A stretch of 64,000 nt of DNA from a virus: positions 1-64,000 of the IMG/VR virus record IMGVR_UViG_3300018875_000004, one strand, 5' to 3'. Position numbers and translations under genes: made by a program. The notes beneath the pieces are model-generated. The model did no database searches, had not been told where the DNA came from, and worked only from the letters and a program-made list of their open reading frames with translations. Numbering within the stretch: position 1 is the first letter of the stretch; each line of letters starts with the position of its first letter. Of this stretch, positions 37,977-46,551 are shown piece after piece.

Positions 37977-38010
37977 AAAGGAAAGGGCGCCAAACGCTGA
38001 TTTGGCGTAC

Positions 38011-38184
38011 TTATCCAGCGATGCTCTGCAGATAGAAGGAAATCATGCAAAGGTATGCCACCATTGCGATTCCGTCCACGACAACGCCTAGAGGAGCCTT
38101 TTCTTTCAGGTATTTCACCACGCCAAGGCCAGACATCGCGGCTGCAAAAAGCAAGAGTACGACAACGATCCAGGGGTCGATCAT
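38011..38184 (-). CDS. Small membrane protein
   Basis: A 57-residue protein with two hydrophobic helices (about residues 4-24 and 34-52). Its ATG overlaps the TGA of the preceding gene. Function unknown; size and topology would allow a holin or accessory membrane protein. Confidence 0.62.
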   Translation of the reverse strand: MIDPWIVVVLLLFAAAMSGLGVVKYLKEKAPLGVVVDGIAMVAYLCMISFYLQSIAG

Positions 38185-38492
38185 GCTTGGACCCCGTATC
38201 CCTTGAACAGTTTGCGGACGCTGCGCTCTGCTACTTCCAACTCGATCGCGGCCTTCTTCACTTCCGCATCGTTTGGCATCTTCTTCAGCAGCATTGCTGC
38301 ATCACTCAGCAGCTTCTGGATATTGGTGTGCAGCACAGTGAAGTCATAGGTATGTTCCTCCACTCTCGCGCGGGTTGCTGCATCGTTCTCCATCAGACCG
38401 CGGCCGATTGCTTCGACCACAGTCCCCGTTTTTACATCGATCATAACGACATCGCCGTTATCCAATTTCTTGGCTACGGTATTTTTACTCAT
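38181..38492 (-). CDS. Helical hypothetical protein
   Basis: A 103-residue protein with a short N-terminal beta hairpin (GDVVMIDVKTG) and a long helical remainder. GAGGAGAG precedes the start. It is coupled to the small membrane protein downstream. No family was recognised. Confidence 0.65.
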   Translation of the reverse strand: MSKNTVAKKLDNGDVVMIDVKTGTVVEAIGRGLMENDAATRARVEEHTYDFTVLHTNIQKLLSDAAMLLKKMPNDAEVKKAAIELEVAERSVRKLFKGYGVQA

Positions 38493-38520
38493 GATGATTC
38501 TCTCCTCTTGTTGCCGGCAT

Positions 38521-38679
38521 TCAACCGGTGATGATTTTGATCATGGATGTAGAGATGAAAACTGCACCCAGCAGCAGGCCGTAGATACCCACTGCGTATT
38601 CCCTTTCCTCGACAATCTTGACTGACCCCGCACTGTAAGCAAATATCCCGAGAATCAGACCTCCGATCCCAGACAGCAT
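38521..38679 (-). CDS. Small membrane protein
   Basis: A 52-residue protein with two hydrophobic segments. ATG 38679 overlaps the stop of the Tad2-like gene (TAATG). Function unknown. Confidence 0.6.
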   Translation of the reverse strand: MLSGIGGLILGIFAYSAGSVKIVEEREYAVGIYGLLLGAVFISTSMIKIITG

Positions 38680-38972
38680 TACTCTACTGTCGTCCAGTCT
38701 TCCGCAAGAATGTCTGCATGGGAAGGCAGCCAGCCTGGTTGCCATTGTTCTGCAGCAGTAAACTGTGCGATATACGGCTGAGAATCAAGTGGCGTATCGA
38801 CGCCGATATGCTTGGCAGTGCGGTCGTTTACTTTCGGGCCTGGCTCTTGCTGGGAGTGTGGCGGCAGGAACAGGGATGGCATCAGCACGATCCATACTCC
38901 TTGTCGATTCCAGCCTTGACGTGCTACTTTTCTTCCTGCCTTCATGACTTCAATTGCTTGTCCAAAGTTCAT
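38679..38972 (-). CDS. DUF2829 protein, Tad2-like anti-Thoeris candidate
   Basis: A 97-residue protein beginning MNFGQAIEVMKAGRKVARQGWN, the standard start of DUF2829, and ending with PSHADILAEDW, the standard end. Proteins of this family called Tad2 bind the cyclic ADP-ribose-like signal of the Thoeris defence system and so keep its effector silent. Not every DUF2829 protein has been shown to do so. The central loop is typical in length. Confidence 0.8.
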   Translation of the reverse strand: MNFGQAIEVMKAGRKVARQGWNRQGVWIVLMPSLFLPPHSQQEPGPKVNDRTAKHIGVDTPLDSQPYIAQFTAAEQWQPGWLPSHADILAEDWTTVE

Positions 38973-39013
38973 ATGATTGCTCACTTTCTGCAGCCGTGCT
39001 GCGGTAGGTTTTT

Positions 39014-39502
39014 TTATGCGTTGACTGTTACACAATCCAGGCGAACGAATTTGTTGGCGAATGCCAGAAGGAATGCGGTGTTCGTTGGCTTCGGCTCCAA
39101 CAGCGGCGATGGAGAATTGTCTGCTTCGTGTCCTTCAATCATGCCAAGAATGGTATCGAAGATTGGACCGCTCAGGTCTTTGCGGATCGGCTGCAGCAGC
39201 GTGCGAACCATGACCGGATGGATGCGGCGGTATTGGTCGCCTGTCTCATTATGGCAAAGGTCTTGCAGCAGCACAGCCGCGCGGAAGGCGTCCGCCAGTC
39301 CAGGTGCGCCGGCTTCTTCGCCCAGCAGGCCCATCAGAACCGCGTAGGTCTTCTTGGTGTGCGACAGCAGCTCCTCGTCTTGATAGAAGCTTTCAGGTGC
39401 CATCGACAGAGCATTCACGACGAAGTTTTTAATCTCCGGCGTTTTGATTTCTTCAATCTGGTCTTTCATTTCAAGTACGGCTGGTTTCAATTCGGTTGTC
39501 AT
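39014..39502 (-). CDS. HD-domain-like protein (tentative)
   Basis: A 162-residue helical protein. HTKKTYAVLMGLL, AVLLQDLCHNETGD and HPVMVRTLL follow the order of an HD phosphohydrolase, but the HD pair itself reads QD, so at least one metal ligand is changed and activity is doubtful. It lies two genes from the Tad2-like protein. Confidence 0.5.
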   Translation of the reverse strand: MTTELKPAVLEMKDQIEEIKTPEIKNFVVNALSMAPESFYQDEELLSHTKKTYAVLMGLLGEEAGAPGLADAFRAAVLLQDLCHNETGDQYRRIHPVMVRTLLQPIRKDLSGPIFDTILGMIEGHEADNSPSPLLEPKPTNTAFLLAFANKFVRLDCVTVNA

Positions 39503-39504
39503 TG

Positions 39505-39738
39505 TTATCGTCTCCCCACGTTTTCTCTTGCACAGCTTGCATGCGATTTATTGGCGATCTCCCAATCCAGGTTGATCTTCCATGATCCATTGCTGCCACC
39601 CGGTGACTTGCTGGATGGCTCCTTTACATTGAAGCCGCAGAACCGGCAGTAGACCGGCTCCTCGACAGCTTTGCGCGTTTGTTGCATCAGGATTTGCTCG
39701 AAGCTCATTCCTGGGATGCCACTATTCTTTCTGGCCAC
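39505..39738 (-). CDS. Small zinc-finger-like protein
   Basis: A 77-residue protein with CRFC near residue 31, plus a later His and Cys (HASC), which could make one zinc site. It overlaps the upstream gene by 17 bp. No family was recognised. Confidence 0.62.
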   Translation of the reverse strand: MARKNSGIPGMSFEQILMQQTRKAVEEPVYCRFCGFNVKEPSSKSPGGSNGSWKINLDWEIANKSHASCARENVGRR

Positions 39739-40030
39739 TTTCCTTCACCTCTTCCGGCACGTCCGTCCAATTCATGTCGATGGCTCTCACACCATTGATC
39801 GTGCGGTCGATATCCATGAGGACGCCGATCTTATTCAGCTTGCCGTCACGATAGTATTTGACGCCTTCTCCGATAAACGGGCGGAGCGGTTCAAAGTTAA
39901 TGCGGTCTTGCTCGTGATTGTAATGAACGATTTCACCAGTCGGCAGCGTGTAGGATTCAATGAACCCTGCATTCTCTCCGACTTCCGGCACAGCAACCCA
40001 TTGGATGGTGATCCATTTCTCTTGACTCAT
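39722..40030 (-). CDS. Hypothetical protein
   Basis: A 102-residue protein starting at ATG 40030, overlapping the stop of the previous gene (ATGA). Beta-rich, with a TLPTGEIVHYNHEQD hairpin. No family was recognised. Confidence 0.6.
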   Translation of the reverse strand: MSQEKWITIQWVAVPEVGENAGFIESYTLPTGEIVHYNHEQDRINFEPLRPFIGEGVKYYRDGKLNKIGVLMDIDRTINGVRAIDMNWTDVPEEVKESGQKE

Positions 40031-40206
40031 GCGCGGCTTACCCGCATAGACGGAACCGAACCATCGTTTGTGCATCTCGGGTTGATATACTTGTCCTCAA
40101 AGGCAGTCACGGCAGTAAGTAAGTTGCTTTCCACACCAGTAACGCCCGCCTTCTTTGCGTCTACCAGTGATTTAATGTATTGCAGATGCTCATCGATTTT
40201 CAACAT
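40027..40206 (-). CDS. Small helical protein
   Basis: A 59-residue protein from ATG 40206 behind GAGGAGAG. A longer frame from 40269 lacks a binding site. No family was recognised. Confidence 0.6.
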   Translation of the reverse strand: MLKIDEHLQYIKSLVDAKKAGVTGVESNLLTAVTAFEDKYINPRCTNDGSVPSMRVSRA

Positions 40207-40228
40207 GACAGAATCTCTCCTCGTATGA

Positions 40229-40810
40229 TTATTGTTTGATTTGGTAGATGCCCAGGTGATCGGCGTCAACCAGTGTGAATTTGCCTTGACTTACGTTGTT
40301 GATGAAGTATTCCAGCTGCTGTCCGATGTATGGGATCATCTTGGATGTGTCAGCATCGGCTTCGCCCTCAGCGCGCATGATTACTTCGCCACCCGGCAGG
40401 ATGATTTTATGAACGCCGCCGTGGCCGCTTTCACATTCGACATAGAACAGTCGGAAGTCAATTCCGTCCAGGTCAATACGCTGTCTGCGGATCATCATGT
40501 TCAGGACTTTCTCGTTGTGCTTCTCGGTGTTGCAGATGGAACCTTCTTCATACAGGATGCAGCTGCGGCATTCCATGTTGGAAGAATTGAAGTTTCTGCA
40601 TTTGAAGCACAGCGGGCATTCGTGGAAACGAATGCACTCGCCGTACACTTGATGTCTTGGCATATTCAGCGGATCTTCCTTGGACAGAACCTTTCCTTTT
40701 GGCGCCTTAAAGGTCTCCTGCTTCATTTGACCGGCTTTGTATTGCTCAAGCATGTCTCTGCGATCGGTGGCCGATAAGTTGCCTTGGTAAGCTTTCTGTA
40801 AGAAATCCAT
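40229..40810 (-). CDS. Cysteine-rich hypothetical protein
   Basis: A 193-residue protein. Between residues about 59 and 95 stand seven cysteines (CIRFHECPLCFKC, then CRSCILYEEGSIC), enough for two zinc sites or an iron-sulfur cluster. The C-terminal half is beta-rich. No family was recognised. Confidence 0.65.
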   Translation of the reverse strand: MDFLQKAYQGNLSATDRRDMLEQYKAGQMKQETFKAPKGKVLSKEDPLNMPRHQVYGECIRFHECPLCFKCRNFNSSNMECRSCILYEEGSICNTEKHNEKVLNMMIRRQRIDLDGIDFRLFYVECESGHGGVHKIILPGGEVIMRAEGEADADTSKMIPYIGQQLEYFINNVSQGKFTLVDADHLGIYQIKQ

Positions 40811-40826
40811 CTGTGATATCCCCTTC

Positions 40827-41189
40827 TTATTCTTCTTCTTTGGCTTCTTCTGCTGGGTCTTCTACGCCCAGGCGGATCATGTCATTCAGAGACAGCATCG
40901 AACGCTGGTTGGCTACATTCGGGTCTTTCTCGATGGCTTTCTCCGCTTCTTCGACTTTAACTTCGAGCCAAGAGATTTCGTCGGCCATGCCTTCGATAGT
41001 CTCCTGCAGGGCTTTCAGCTTCATCGGACGTTCGTCGTCGCGGTTCTTCTGCGGCGGATTGGTGGACATCTCGCGAGACATCTCACCGTATTCCTTTTGC
41101 AGCTTGCGGGACTGCATATCCAGATCTGTAATGCGGTCGTTCATGATGACGACCAGTTGTGCTGTTGTAAAGTGTTTTCCGATTAACAT
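40827..41189 (-). CDS. Coiled-coil protein
   Basis: A 120-residue protein from ATG 41189 behind AAGGAG, with long Glu/Lys/Leu heptads (about residues 20-95). It is the last small gene before the virion structural block. No family was recognised. Confidence 0.65.
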   Translation of the reverse strand: MLIGKHFTTAQLVVIMNDRITDLDMQSRKLQKEYGEMSREMSTNPPQKNRDDERPMKLKALQETIEGMADEISWLEVKVEEAEKAIEKDPNVANQRSMLSLNDMIRLGVEDPAEEAKEEE

Positions 41190-41200
41190 GGTAAGTCTCC

Positions 41201-42946
41201 TTATTTGTAGAATTTGATAACCAGGTTGTCGAGGTAAACCGGTATGCGGTTTGTCCAATCGATTTCCGGTTCTTCCAGAATGAATGTGACGGCTTCGCTT
41301 GCTGGCGATACGATCGTGCCGGACTTAGCCGTCACCTGAACCAGGTACTCTTTGTCCTCGATCAGGTTGGAGAGGATCGCTTCATTGACTCCCTCCACCT
41401 CAACACCAAGATAGATGCTATGGTTGAAGATGCGGAACTTGGCAGCTGGCCCGTCGTAATCCCACGTCAGCTTCACGCTGTTGTCGTCACGAACAATGGC
41501 CTTCACGTTGTACGGCGCCGGCAGCGCTTCTTCGAGTGCCTGATACATCTGCACATCGTAGATAATCCAGGATTGGTCGATCATGCGTTGATCCCACGCT
41601 TCGCCGGTATCCGGGAACGTGACGATCGGAGACGCTGCAGTCAGGCGCCAGTAGCGAGCTATCGCGTTTACACTCAGGTCAATGGATACCAGCGGCTGGC
41701 TATGGGTGCTGACGGACTCGACATACGTCCAGGTGTTGCCATCCTCAGACGTTTCAATCTCTACCAGATCCACGCCGTAGTCAGCGGATTGCAGGAAGGT
41801 AATGTTCCGCAGCCCGGTCGGAGCTTTCAAGTCAAAGCCAATCCAGGCCAGGCCGTCTACGTTACCGGCTTGCAGGGAACCCCATGCGGTTACGCCGCTG
41901 TCATCAATTACATTCTTGGCATCCCATTCACCAGCAATGCCAAGCCGATCGCCGCTGCTGAATACCTCAGCGCCCGGTGTGATATCAATATCCGTGTCTG
42001 CCACCAACATACGAATGGTTGGAACAGCAGACTCTTGTCCAATCAGGTTGATGAATTGGATCGACTGCCCGGCATTGTAGTCCACGATGAATTGCTTGCC
42101 GAAGTAGGTGATCGTCAGCTTGCCGGTACCGTTGCCGGAAATCGTCAGCTTGGATGCAGGCAGGAAGCCGTTGTTCTGGTAGAACATATCCCTTGTCAGC
42201 GTGACGCCCAGTGGAATCTTCACGGCGTGAGCCGGGCTGTCGCCCTCGTTCGTGTAAAGCATGTTGTCCTTCTGGAAGTCGAAGCGTCCTACGCCATCGA
42301 TATTCAGCCAGAAGATGGAGTCAGCCACCGGTATCACATTGCGCGGTGCGATATTCATCTCCACGGAGAATGCGGTGTACGCATCGATCTCCTGCGGCAG
42401 CACCTGCTTGAATCCCTTGAGCTGATACATCAGTCGCTCGCTGTTGTATTCGGCCGTATCAGAGCTGAATCCAATCGGGTATTCCGGTGTAGCGAACGTG
42501 GTGTAAACCAGCGTCTGCGTCAACACAGGTGGCTGGTATTCTTGCTCCAGCATCGCCAGGTTGTTTGCTTTCAGCTCGGCATTATAAGTCGGCGTGACGT
42601 GGTAGATGTCTTCGCCCAGCGGATTCGTAATGGCCGTCTTGCTGATCAAGCCGACGATGACATCCTGGGATACGTCCTTGTTGTTTTTCACATGGAATAC
42701 CCATTTGTTCTGTTCTGCAATGCGGATACGCTGCAGATCGACATCGTGACTGGTGTTGCCTGCTGGGAAGACGAATGTGCCGGTTTTGGATTCCGTCCGG
42801 ACGCTTTCGTTATCGATCAGCTCGGTAACTCTGGCAATAAAGATCATCTCAATATCTCCATTATCCCGAGCCTTGTAGCTTTGCACTTCGAAGGAAAACT
42901 CGATTCGATGTGACTTGTCTTGGTTGAAGAAGTATGCGTATTTCAT
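41201..42946 (-). CDS. Virion fibre-like protein with discoidin and fibronectin III domains
   Basis: A 581-residue beta-rich protein. About residues 340-475 form a discoidin (F5/8 type C) domain: KNVIDDSGVTAWGS, then VEIETSEDGNTWTYV and ARYWRLTA are its standard landmarks. A fibronectin type III domain follows (about 485-565: APYNVKAIVRDDNSVKLTWDY). Such domains bind sugars and stand in tail fibres and baseplates. It is one of five discoidin-bearing proteins in this window. Confidence 0.78.
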   Translation of the reverse strand: MKYAYFFNQDKSHRIEFSFEVQSYKARDNGDIEMIFIARVTELIDNESVRTESKTGTFVFPAGNTSHDVDLQRIRIAEQNKWVFHVKNNKDVSQDVIVGLISKTAITNPLGEDIYHVTPTYNAELKANNLAMLEQEYQPPVLTQTLVYTTFATPEYPIGFSSDTAEYNSERLMYQLKGFKQVLPQEIDAYTAFSVEMNIAPRNVIPVADSIFWLNIDGVGRFDFQKDNMLYTNEGDSPAHAVKIPLGVTLTRDMFYQNNGFLPASKLTISGNGTGKLTITYFGKQFIVDYNAGQSIQFINLIGQESAVPTIRMLVADTDIDITPGAEVFSSGDRLGIAGEWDAKNVIDDSGVTAWGSLQAGNVDGLAWIGFDLKAPTGLRNITFLQSADYGVDLVEIETSEDGNTWTYVESVSTHSQPLVSIDLSVNAIARYWRLTAASPIVTFPDTGEAWDQRMIDQSWIIYDVQMYQALEEALPAPYNVKAIVRDDNSVKLTWDYDGPAAKFRIFNHSIYLGVEVEGVNEAILSNLIEDKEYLVQVTAKSGTIVSPASEAVTFILEEPEIDWTNRIPVYLDNLVIKFYK

Positions 42947-43468
42947 TTACTTGGTGCCTCCCTTCGTCAGCGTGATCTTGAGCTGGGAGCTGTCTTTCCA
43001 CGAAGAAAGGGAAGTCCCGATGATCGCTTCCGCGCTGCCGTCTGGCTTGAGTGTGAGCCCCTGTGACTGTTCATCAAACTCAGCATTTGCTCGCAGTCCG
43101 AACAGCAGGGCAACGAATCCGCCTTGGTCAATCTCAATCTCCGACAAGGCAACCATATGGGCTTGTCCGTCCTCGATCATCTGGAGGTTGCGCTCTTTCA
43201 GCAGCTGCAGATTGCGATAGACATTCAGCTTGATGGATTCAAGGCGATTAAGCCGCCCTTCAACCACACGCTTCTTCTCCAGGTCACGCATGGCGCGTGC
43301 TGTCTCGGCTTCATCGACCACCGATTCCGTCAGCTTGTCCCATTCGGCTTCATACAAAGCAATCGCGCTTTCGAGTCTGATCTTTTGCGTAATGTCCTGC
43401 TGCAGATACGTCCGCAGATAGTTACGGTTCTGATCCGGGGTGTTGGCCATAATTCTGATTTGGTCCAC
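42947..43468 (-). CDS. Putative structural protein with a coiled coil
   Basis: A 173-residue protein. Residues about 20-105 form a long coiled coil; the C-terminal 60 residues are beta-rich (GGFVALLFGLRANAEFDEQS). It sits directly between the helicase and the first fibre gene and is probably a virion or assembly component. No family was recognised. Confidence 0.6.
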   Translation of the reverse strand: MDQIRIMANTPDQNRNYLRTYLQQDITQKIRLESAIALYEAEWDKLTESVVDEAETARAMRDLEKKRVVEGRLNRLESIKLNVYRNLQLLKERNLQMIEDGQAHMVALSEIEIDQGGFVALLFGLRANAEFDEQSQGLTLKPDGSAEAIIGTSLSSWKDSSQLKITLTKGGTK

Positions 43469-43480
43469 TTGGGTACCTCC

Positions 43481-44587
43481 TTAGCTTTGGTGAATCTTCG
43501 AGAGGAAGCGGCGCTGAGCTTCATCTTCAGCTTGGATGAACAGGGAGTAGTCCGGGATGAAGTTAAAGAATTTAGTGCTCTTCATGGAAGCGTGTTTGTT
43601 CTTGGCGAACTTCACTTCCGCGACCGGCATCTTCTTATCTTCGTCTTCGTCCAGCCAGTAGATCTCGGCTGTCTCTTCTTTGATACCGACCTCGTTGTAC
43701 ATCAGACATACCATGGTGGCTTCGTAGCGCAGCGTGATGGTGTCTTTCAAGTCATCCTCGATTGGACGTTTGCCGTTCGTTTTACGCAAGTGAACGGTAC
43801 ACATAACGACTGCATTGTAAGCTGTAGACCATTTCTTAATAGCCTTCGCTACGTAGGCATTCTTGTCATCGGAGTTACTGAACTGCTTGTCTTCGACCGT
43901 CAAGTCATTGAAAGAGTCAATCGCAATAACGATACGAACGCCTTCTTGCATAGTCATGATAATGTCTTTGATGTGCTGCTCGATCGCTTCAACGCTGGTC
44001 ATTTCATTGGAGTCAAACATCCCGAAGCGGTCTACCCTGCGATACAGGTTCTTGATCCCTTCATTCCGTTTCTCCATAATCTCTGGCTGATCCTCGTACT
44101 TCGCCGGAGACTTCGCCTGACCAATCGTAATCTGCTGGTCGTTGGCAATATAGCGCGGCATCAAGTCATTGTTGGCATCATCCAGTGAATGATATGACAC
44201 ATAAACGTTGTCGTTGAGTTCGGACATTCCCTTACATACCTGCAGCATGTACGCCGATTTACCGACGTTTGGTGCTGCGCCGAACAGAATCAAGCCCGGC
44301 TGCGCTCCGCCCTCAAAGGCGTCATCGAAGGCTTGTAGCCCCGATTTTAATCCCCCGTCTTTCCCTCTGGCCCAGGAGTGAGCGTCTACGTTCATAATGT
44401 TGCGGACCATCTTCTGCTCGATCATATTGAGCGGACGCCCGAGAATACCTTCTGCATTCTGAACGACGACCTTTTTACGGGTTTCCTCGTCGGTGCCGAA
44501 TGCGTTCGGGTCTTCGGCCATTTGGCGCTCGACCTGGTTCATGATAGCGCTAAAGTCAAATTGTCCTGGTTGTATGTGATCGTTCAT
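43481..44587 (-). CDS. DnaB-like replicative helicase
   Basis: A 368-residue RecA-fold ATPase. Walker A reads GAAPNVGKS (103-111) and Walker B IVIAIDSFNDL (near 207); an HLRKTNGKRPIEDDLKDT segment matches the H4/arginine-finger area of DnaB. The usual DnaB N-terminal domain is replaced by a short 70-residue helical part. It unwinds DNA ahead of the polymerase and works with the primase encoded just upstream. ATG 44587 is chosen for AAGGGAGC upstream. Confidence 0.85.
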   Translation of the reverse strand: MNDHIQPGQFDFSAIMNQVERQMAEDPNAFGTDEETRKKVVVQNAEGILGRPLNMIEQKMVRNIMNVDAHSWARGKDGGLKSGLQAFDDAFEGGAQPGLILFGAAPNVGKSAYMLQVCKGMSELNDNVYVSYHSLDDANNDLMPRYIANDQQITIGQAKSPAKYEDQPEIMEKRNEGIKNLYRRVDRFGMFDSNEMTSVEAIEQHIKDIIMTMQEGVRIVIAIDSFNDLTVEDKQFSNSDDKNAYVAKAIKKWSTAYNAVVMCTVHLRKTNGKRPIEDDLKDTITLRYEATMVCLMYNEVGIKEETAEIYWLDEDEDKKMPVAEVKFAKNKHASMKSTKFFNFIPDYSLFIQAEDEAQRRFLSKIHQS

Positions 44588-44709
44588 AGCTGCTCCCTTC
44601 ATTACGGCGTTTCTCTCCCCCGTGTAATACCAACGAAACGAGTCGCAGGCATTACACAGAGGATGAAGCCTCTGTGTGTTGTGTTGGAGGTGTGAGTTTC
44701 GGGCAGGGT

Positions 44710-44775
44710 CCTAAGCTGCCCCTTACAGGGTTACATAAGATTAATTATGTCAAACCCTCTAAGGGATCGCTTAGG
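44710..44775. repeat. 66-base imperfect palindrome between primase and helicase genes
   Basis: CCTAAGC, CCCTTA, AGGGTT and CATAA on the left match GCTTAGG, TAAGGG, AACCCT and TTATG on the right in order, with small internal loops and a 6-base apex. It overlaps the stop codon of the primase gene. A shorter ACACAGAGG/CCTCTGTGT hairpin lies at 44654-44677. Neither has a T run. Confidence 0.7.
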
Positions 44776-45871
44776 ACTTCTGCTCTTCACCCTCTGGTTT
44801 CTTGTTCAGCTCTTTATTGAAGAGCGGACACTTATCTTTATCGCATACGCCGCTGAGTCTTGCGAAAGCTTCGCAGCCGTATCGGTATTGTCCGTTGTAA
44901 ACGGAGTTGACGATGATCTCCATATCCCGCTTGGATAAACGCGGACTGCAGTTCTCTTCACCCCATACAATCATTCGTGCCATTGCTTCGTCTCGCGGCA
45001 TGCCCTGCTGCATATAGAAGCTGGCAAGTGCGGTGCCGGAGTTATTTCGCTCGTCGATCGTCTCTCTGAAAGTACGCTCGATCATGGTCTTAATGCACGG
45101 CGGCAAGGCTTCCAGCTTCTTGATCTTGCCTTGATATTCGGTAGCCCGATTATTCCGTTCCGTCCATTTTTGAATATATTTCTCCAGTGCGATCTTTGCT
45201 CGGTTCGAAGGAATCAGTGGCGCCGGCTGTATGAACCTTGGCTCTTTCGCCAGCGCTCTGACTTCTTCCAGCGAACACTTTCTTAGTTCTTCCTGGGTAA
45301 TCGGCACTTTGAAATAGCCGCCCTTTTTGTTGAATGAATTGACCATGCGGAACATCCGCTTGTCATCATAGATGGCTGTATCCATCGTATCGAAGAGGGT
45401 GTATTTCGATATGTCCAGCGCGATCTCTCGGTAAATCTGGTTGAGGGAAACGTGCGGATTCAGCCCCAGTACGTGACCGCTGACGGTCAAGTGAATCCCT
45501 TTGTGTCCGGAATAGAATACGTTGATTTGATCCGGCTCAATCGACAGAATGTTTTTCAGGTAGCGGAAGGCGATGTATACGTCATGTCGCAGCTTGTTGT
45601 AGTCATCTTCGCTTTCCAGCGGCCGATCAAAGTCCAGGTAGAGGTCGCCCCACTTCAAGGCGTCTCTGGCATTCAGAACCCATTTACCGCGCTCATTCTG
45701 GAAGAACTCCGGATTGATGTACTGCATAACCGTTTCGTAAACGCCAATGTTTCCGTAGTGATTGCGGAACTTGACTGTTTCCGAAGGGTGCATATAATGT
45801 TTGCGTGTGAATGGGAACTTCTCCGAATTGGTGTCCGCTCCGCATTCCACAAAGAGTTGGAAACTGCTCAC
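44771..45871 (-). CDS. Archaeo-eukaryotic-type primase
   Basis: A 366-residue protein. DLYLDFD supplies the DxD metal pair (D80, D82) and FYSGHKGIHL the SxH motif; a later Asp in AIYDDKRMFR completes the AEP active site, together with FRMVNSFNKKGGYFKVP. The C-terminus ends with a four-cysteine zinc site (YGCEAF..GVCDKDKCPLF) as in primase-helicase proteins. It makes primers for the DnaE polymerase. GTG 45871 overlaps the previous stop. Confidence 0.85.
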   Translation of the reverse strand: MSSFQLFVECGADTNSEKFPFTRKHYMHPSETVKFRNHYGNIGVYETVMQYINPEFFQNERGKWVLNARDALKWGDLYLDFDRPLESEDDYNKLRHDVYIAFRYLKNILSIEPDQINVFYSGHKGIHLTVSGHVLGLNPHVSLNQIYREIALDISKYTLFDTMDTAIYDDKRMFRMVNSFNKKGGYFKVPITQEELRKCSLEEVRALAKEPRFIQPAPLIPSNRAKIALEKYIQKWTERNNRATEYQGKIKKLEALPPCIKTMIERTFRETIDERNNSGTALASFYMQQGMPRDEAMARMIVWGEENCSPRLSKRDMEIIVNSVYNGQYRYGCEAFARLSGVCDKDKCPLFNKELNKKPEGEEQKS

Positions 45872-46551
45872 TGCGTGATCACCTGTTTTCGTATCACTCG
45901 GTTGATTCCATGCAGCTGGTGGATATTCTTTTTCGCAAGGATGTATTCTCTTGCTTCTTCCATATATTTTTCAATATCAAAAGCATTTCGTAGAAGGCTT
46001 CGGGATTGAGTAAGCCGGGCTTTCTTCGCCACATCAATCGCAAAAAGAATTTCATCCAGATCATAGACGCCGAGTAAGTAATTGAATTTGCCTTCGTCTT
46101 GCTTAATCATGTGTGGATTGCTCTCGATGTTCATTTTCTCGTACCAATATTGCAGCAGCTCGTCCATCGTGAAGCGTTTCTTCATCTCAAGGAAGAAGGG
46201 TTCCACTTCCTGAATGTATTTTCCGTCCACTTTACGCATCTTTGGTGGCGGCGGTACTTCCCGCAGCCGGTTGTGATAGTAAAAGATGTCCGGGTTCATA
46301 ATGTTCTTCGGCGGCTTCTTGTTATCGAATATCTCTTCAAGCATGTAAACGCGTTTGACCATTTCCGGGTATAGGCGGGCAAACTCTTCGATCTCTGCTT
46401 GAATTTCTTCCAGCTCCCATCCGGCTGCGACCAGTTTCTTGATCGATGCCGTGTTCGTCCGGATGCGGCTGTCGGATCCCTGATAAGGAATACCGACGAC
46501 CGTACAAACGAACCAGCCTGCGAGCTGATAGATGATTTGATCTTCGTTCAT
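45868..46551 (-). CDS. Replication-associated protein of unknown type
   Basis: A 227-residue helical protein overlapping both the primase gene and the stop of the recombinase gene, so it is translated together with them. A PPPPKMRK segment separates two helical parts. It could be a helicase loader by position, but no ATPase motif or other signature is visible. Confidence 0.6.
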   Translation of the reverse strand: MNEDQIIYQLAGWFVCTVVGIPYQGSDSRIRTNTASIKKLVAAGWELEEIQAEIEEFARLYPEMVKRVYMLEEIFDNKKPPKNIMNPDIFYYHNRLREVPPPPKMRKVDGKYIQEVEPFFLEMKKRFTMDELLQYWYEKMNIESNPHMIKQDEGKFNYLLGVYDLDEILFAIDVAKKARLTQSRSLLRNAFDIEKYMEEAREYILAKKNIHQLHGINRVIRKQVITQ

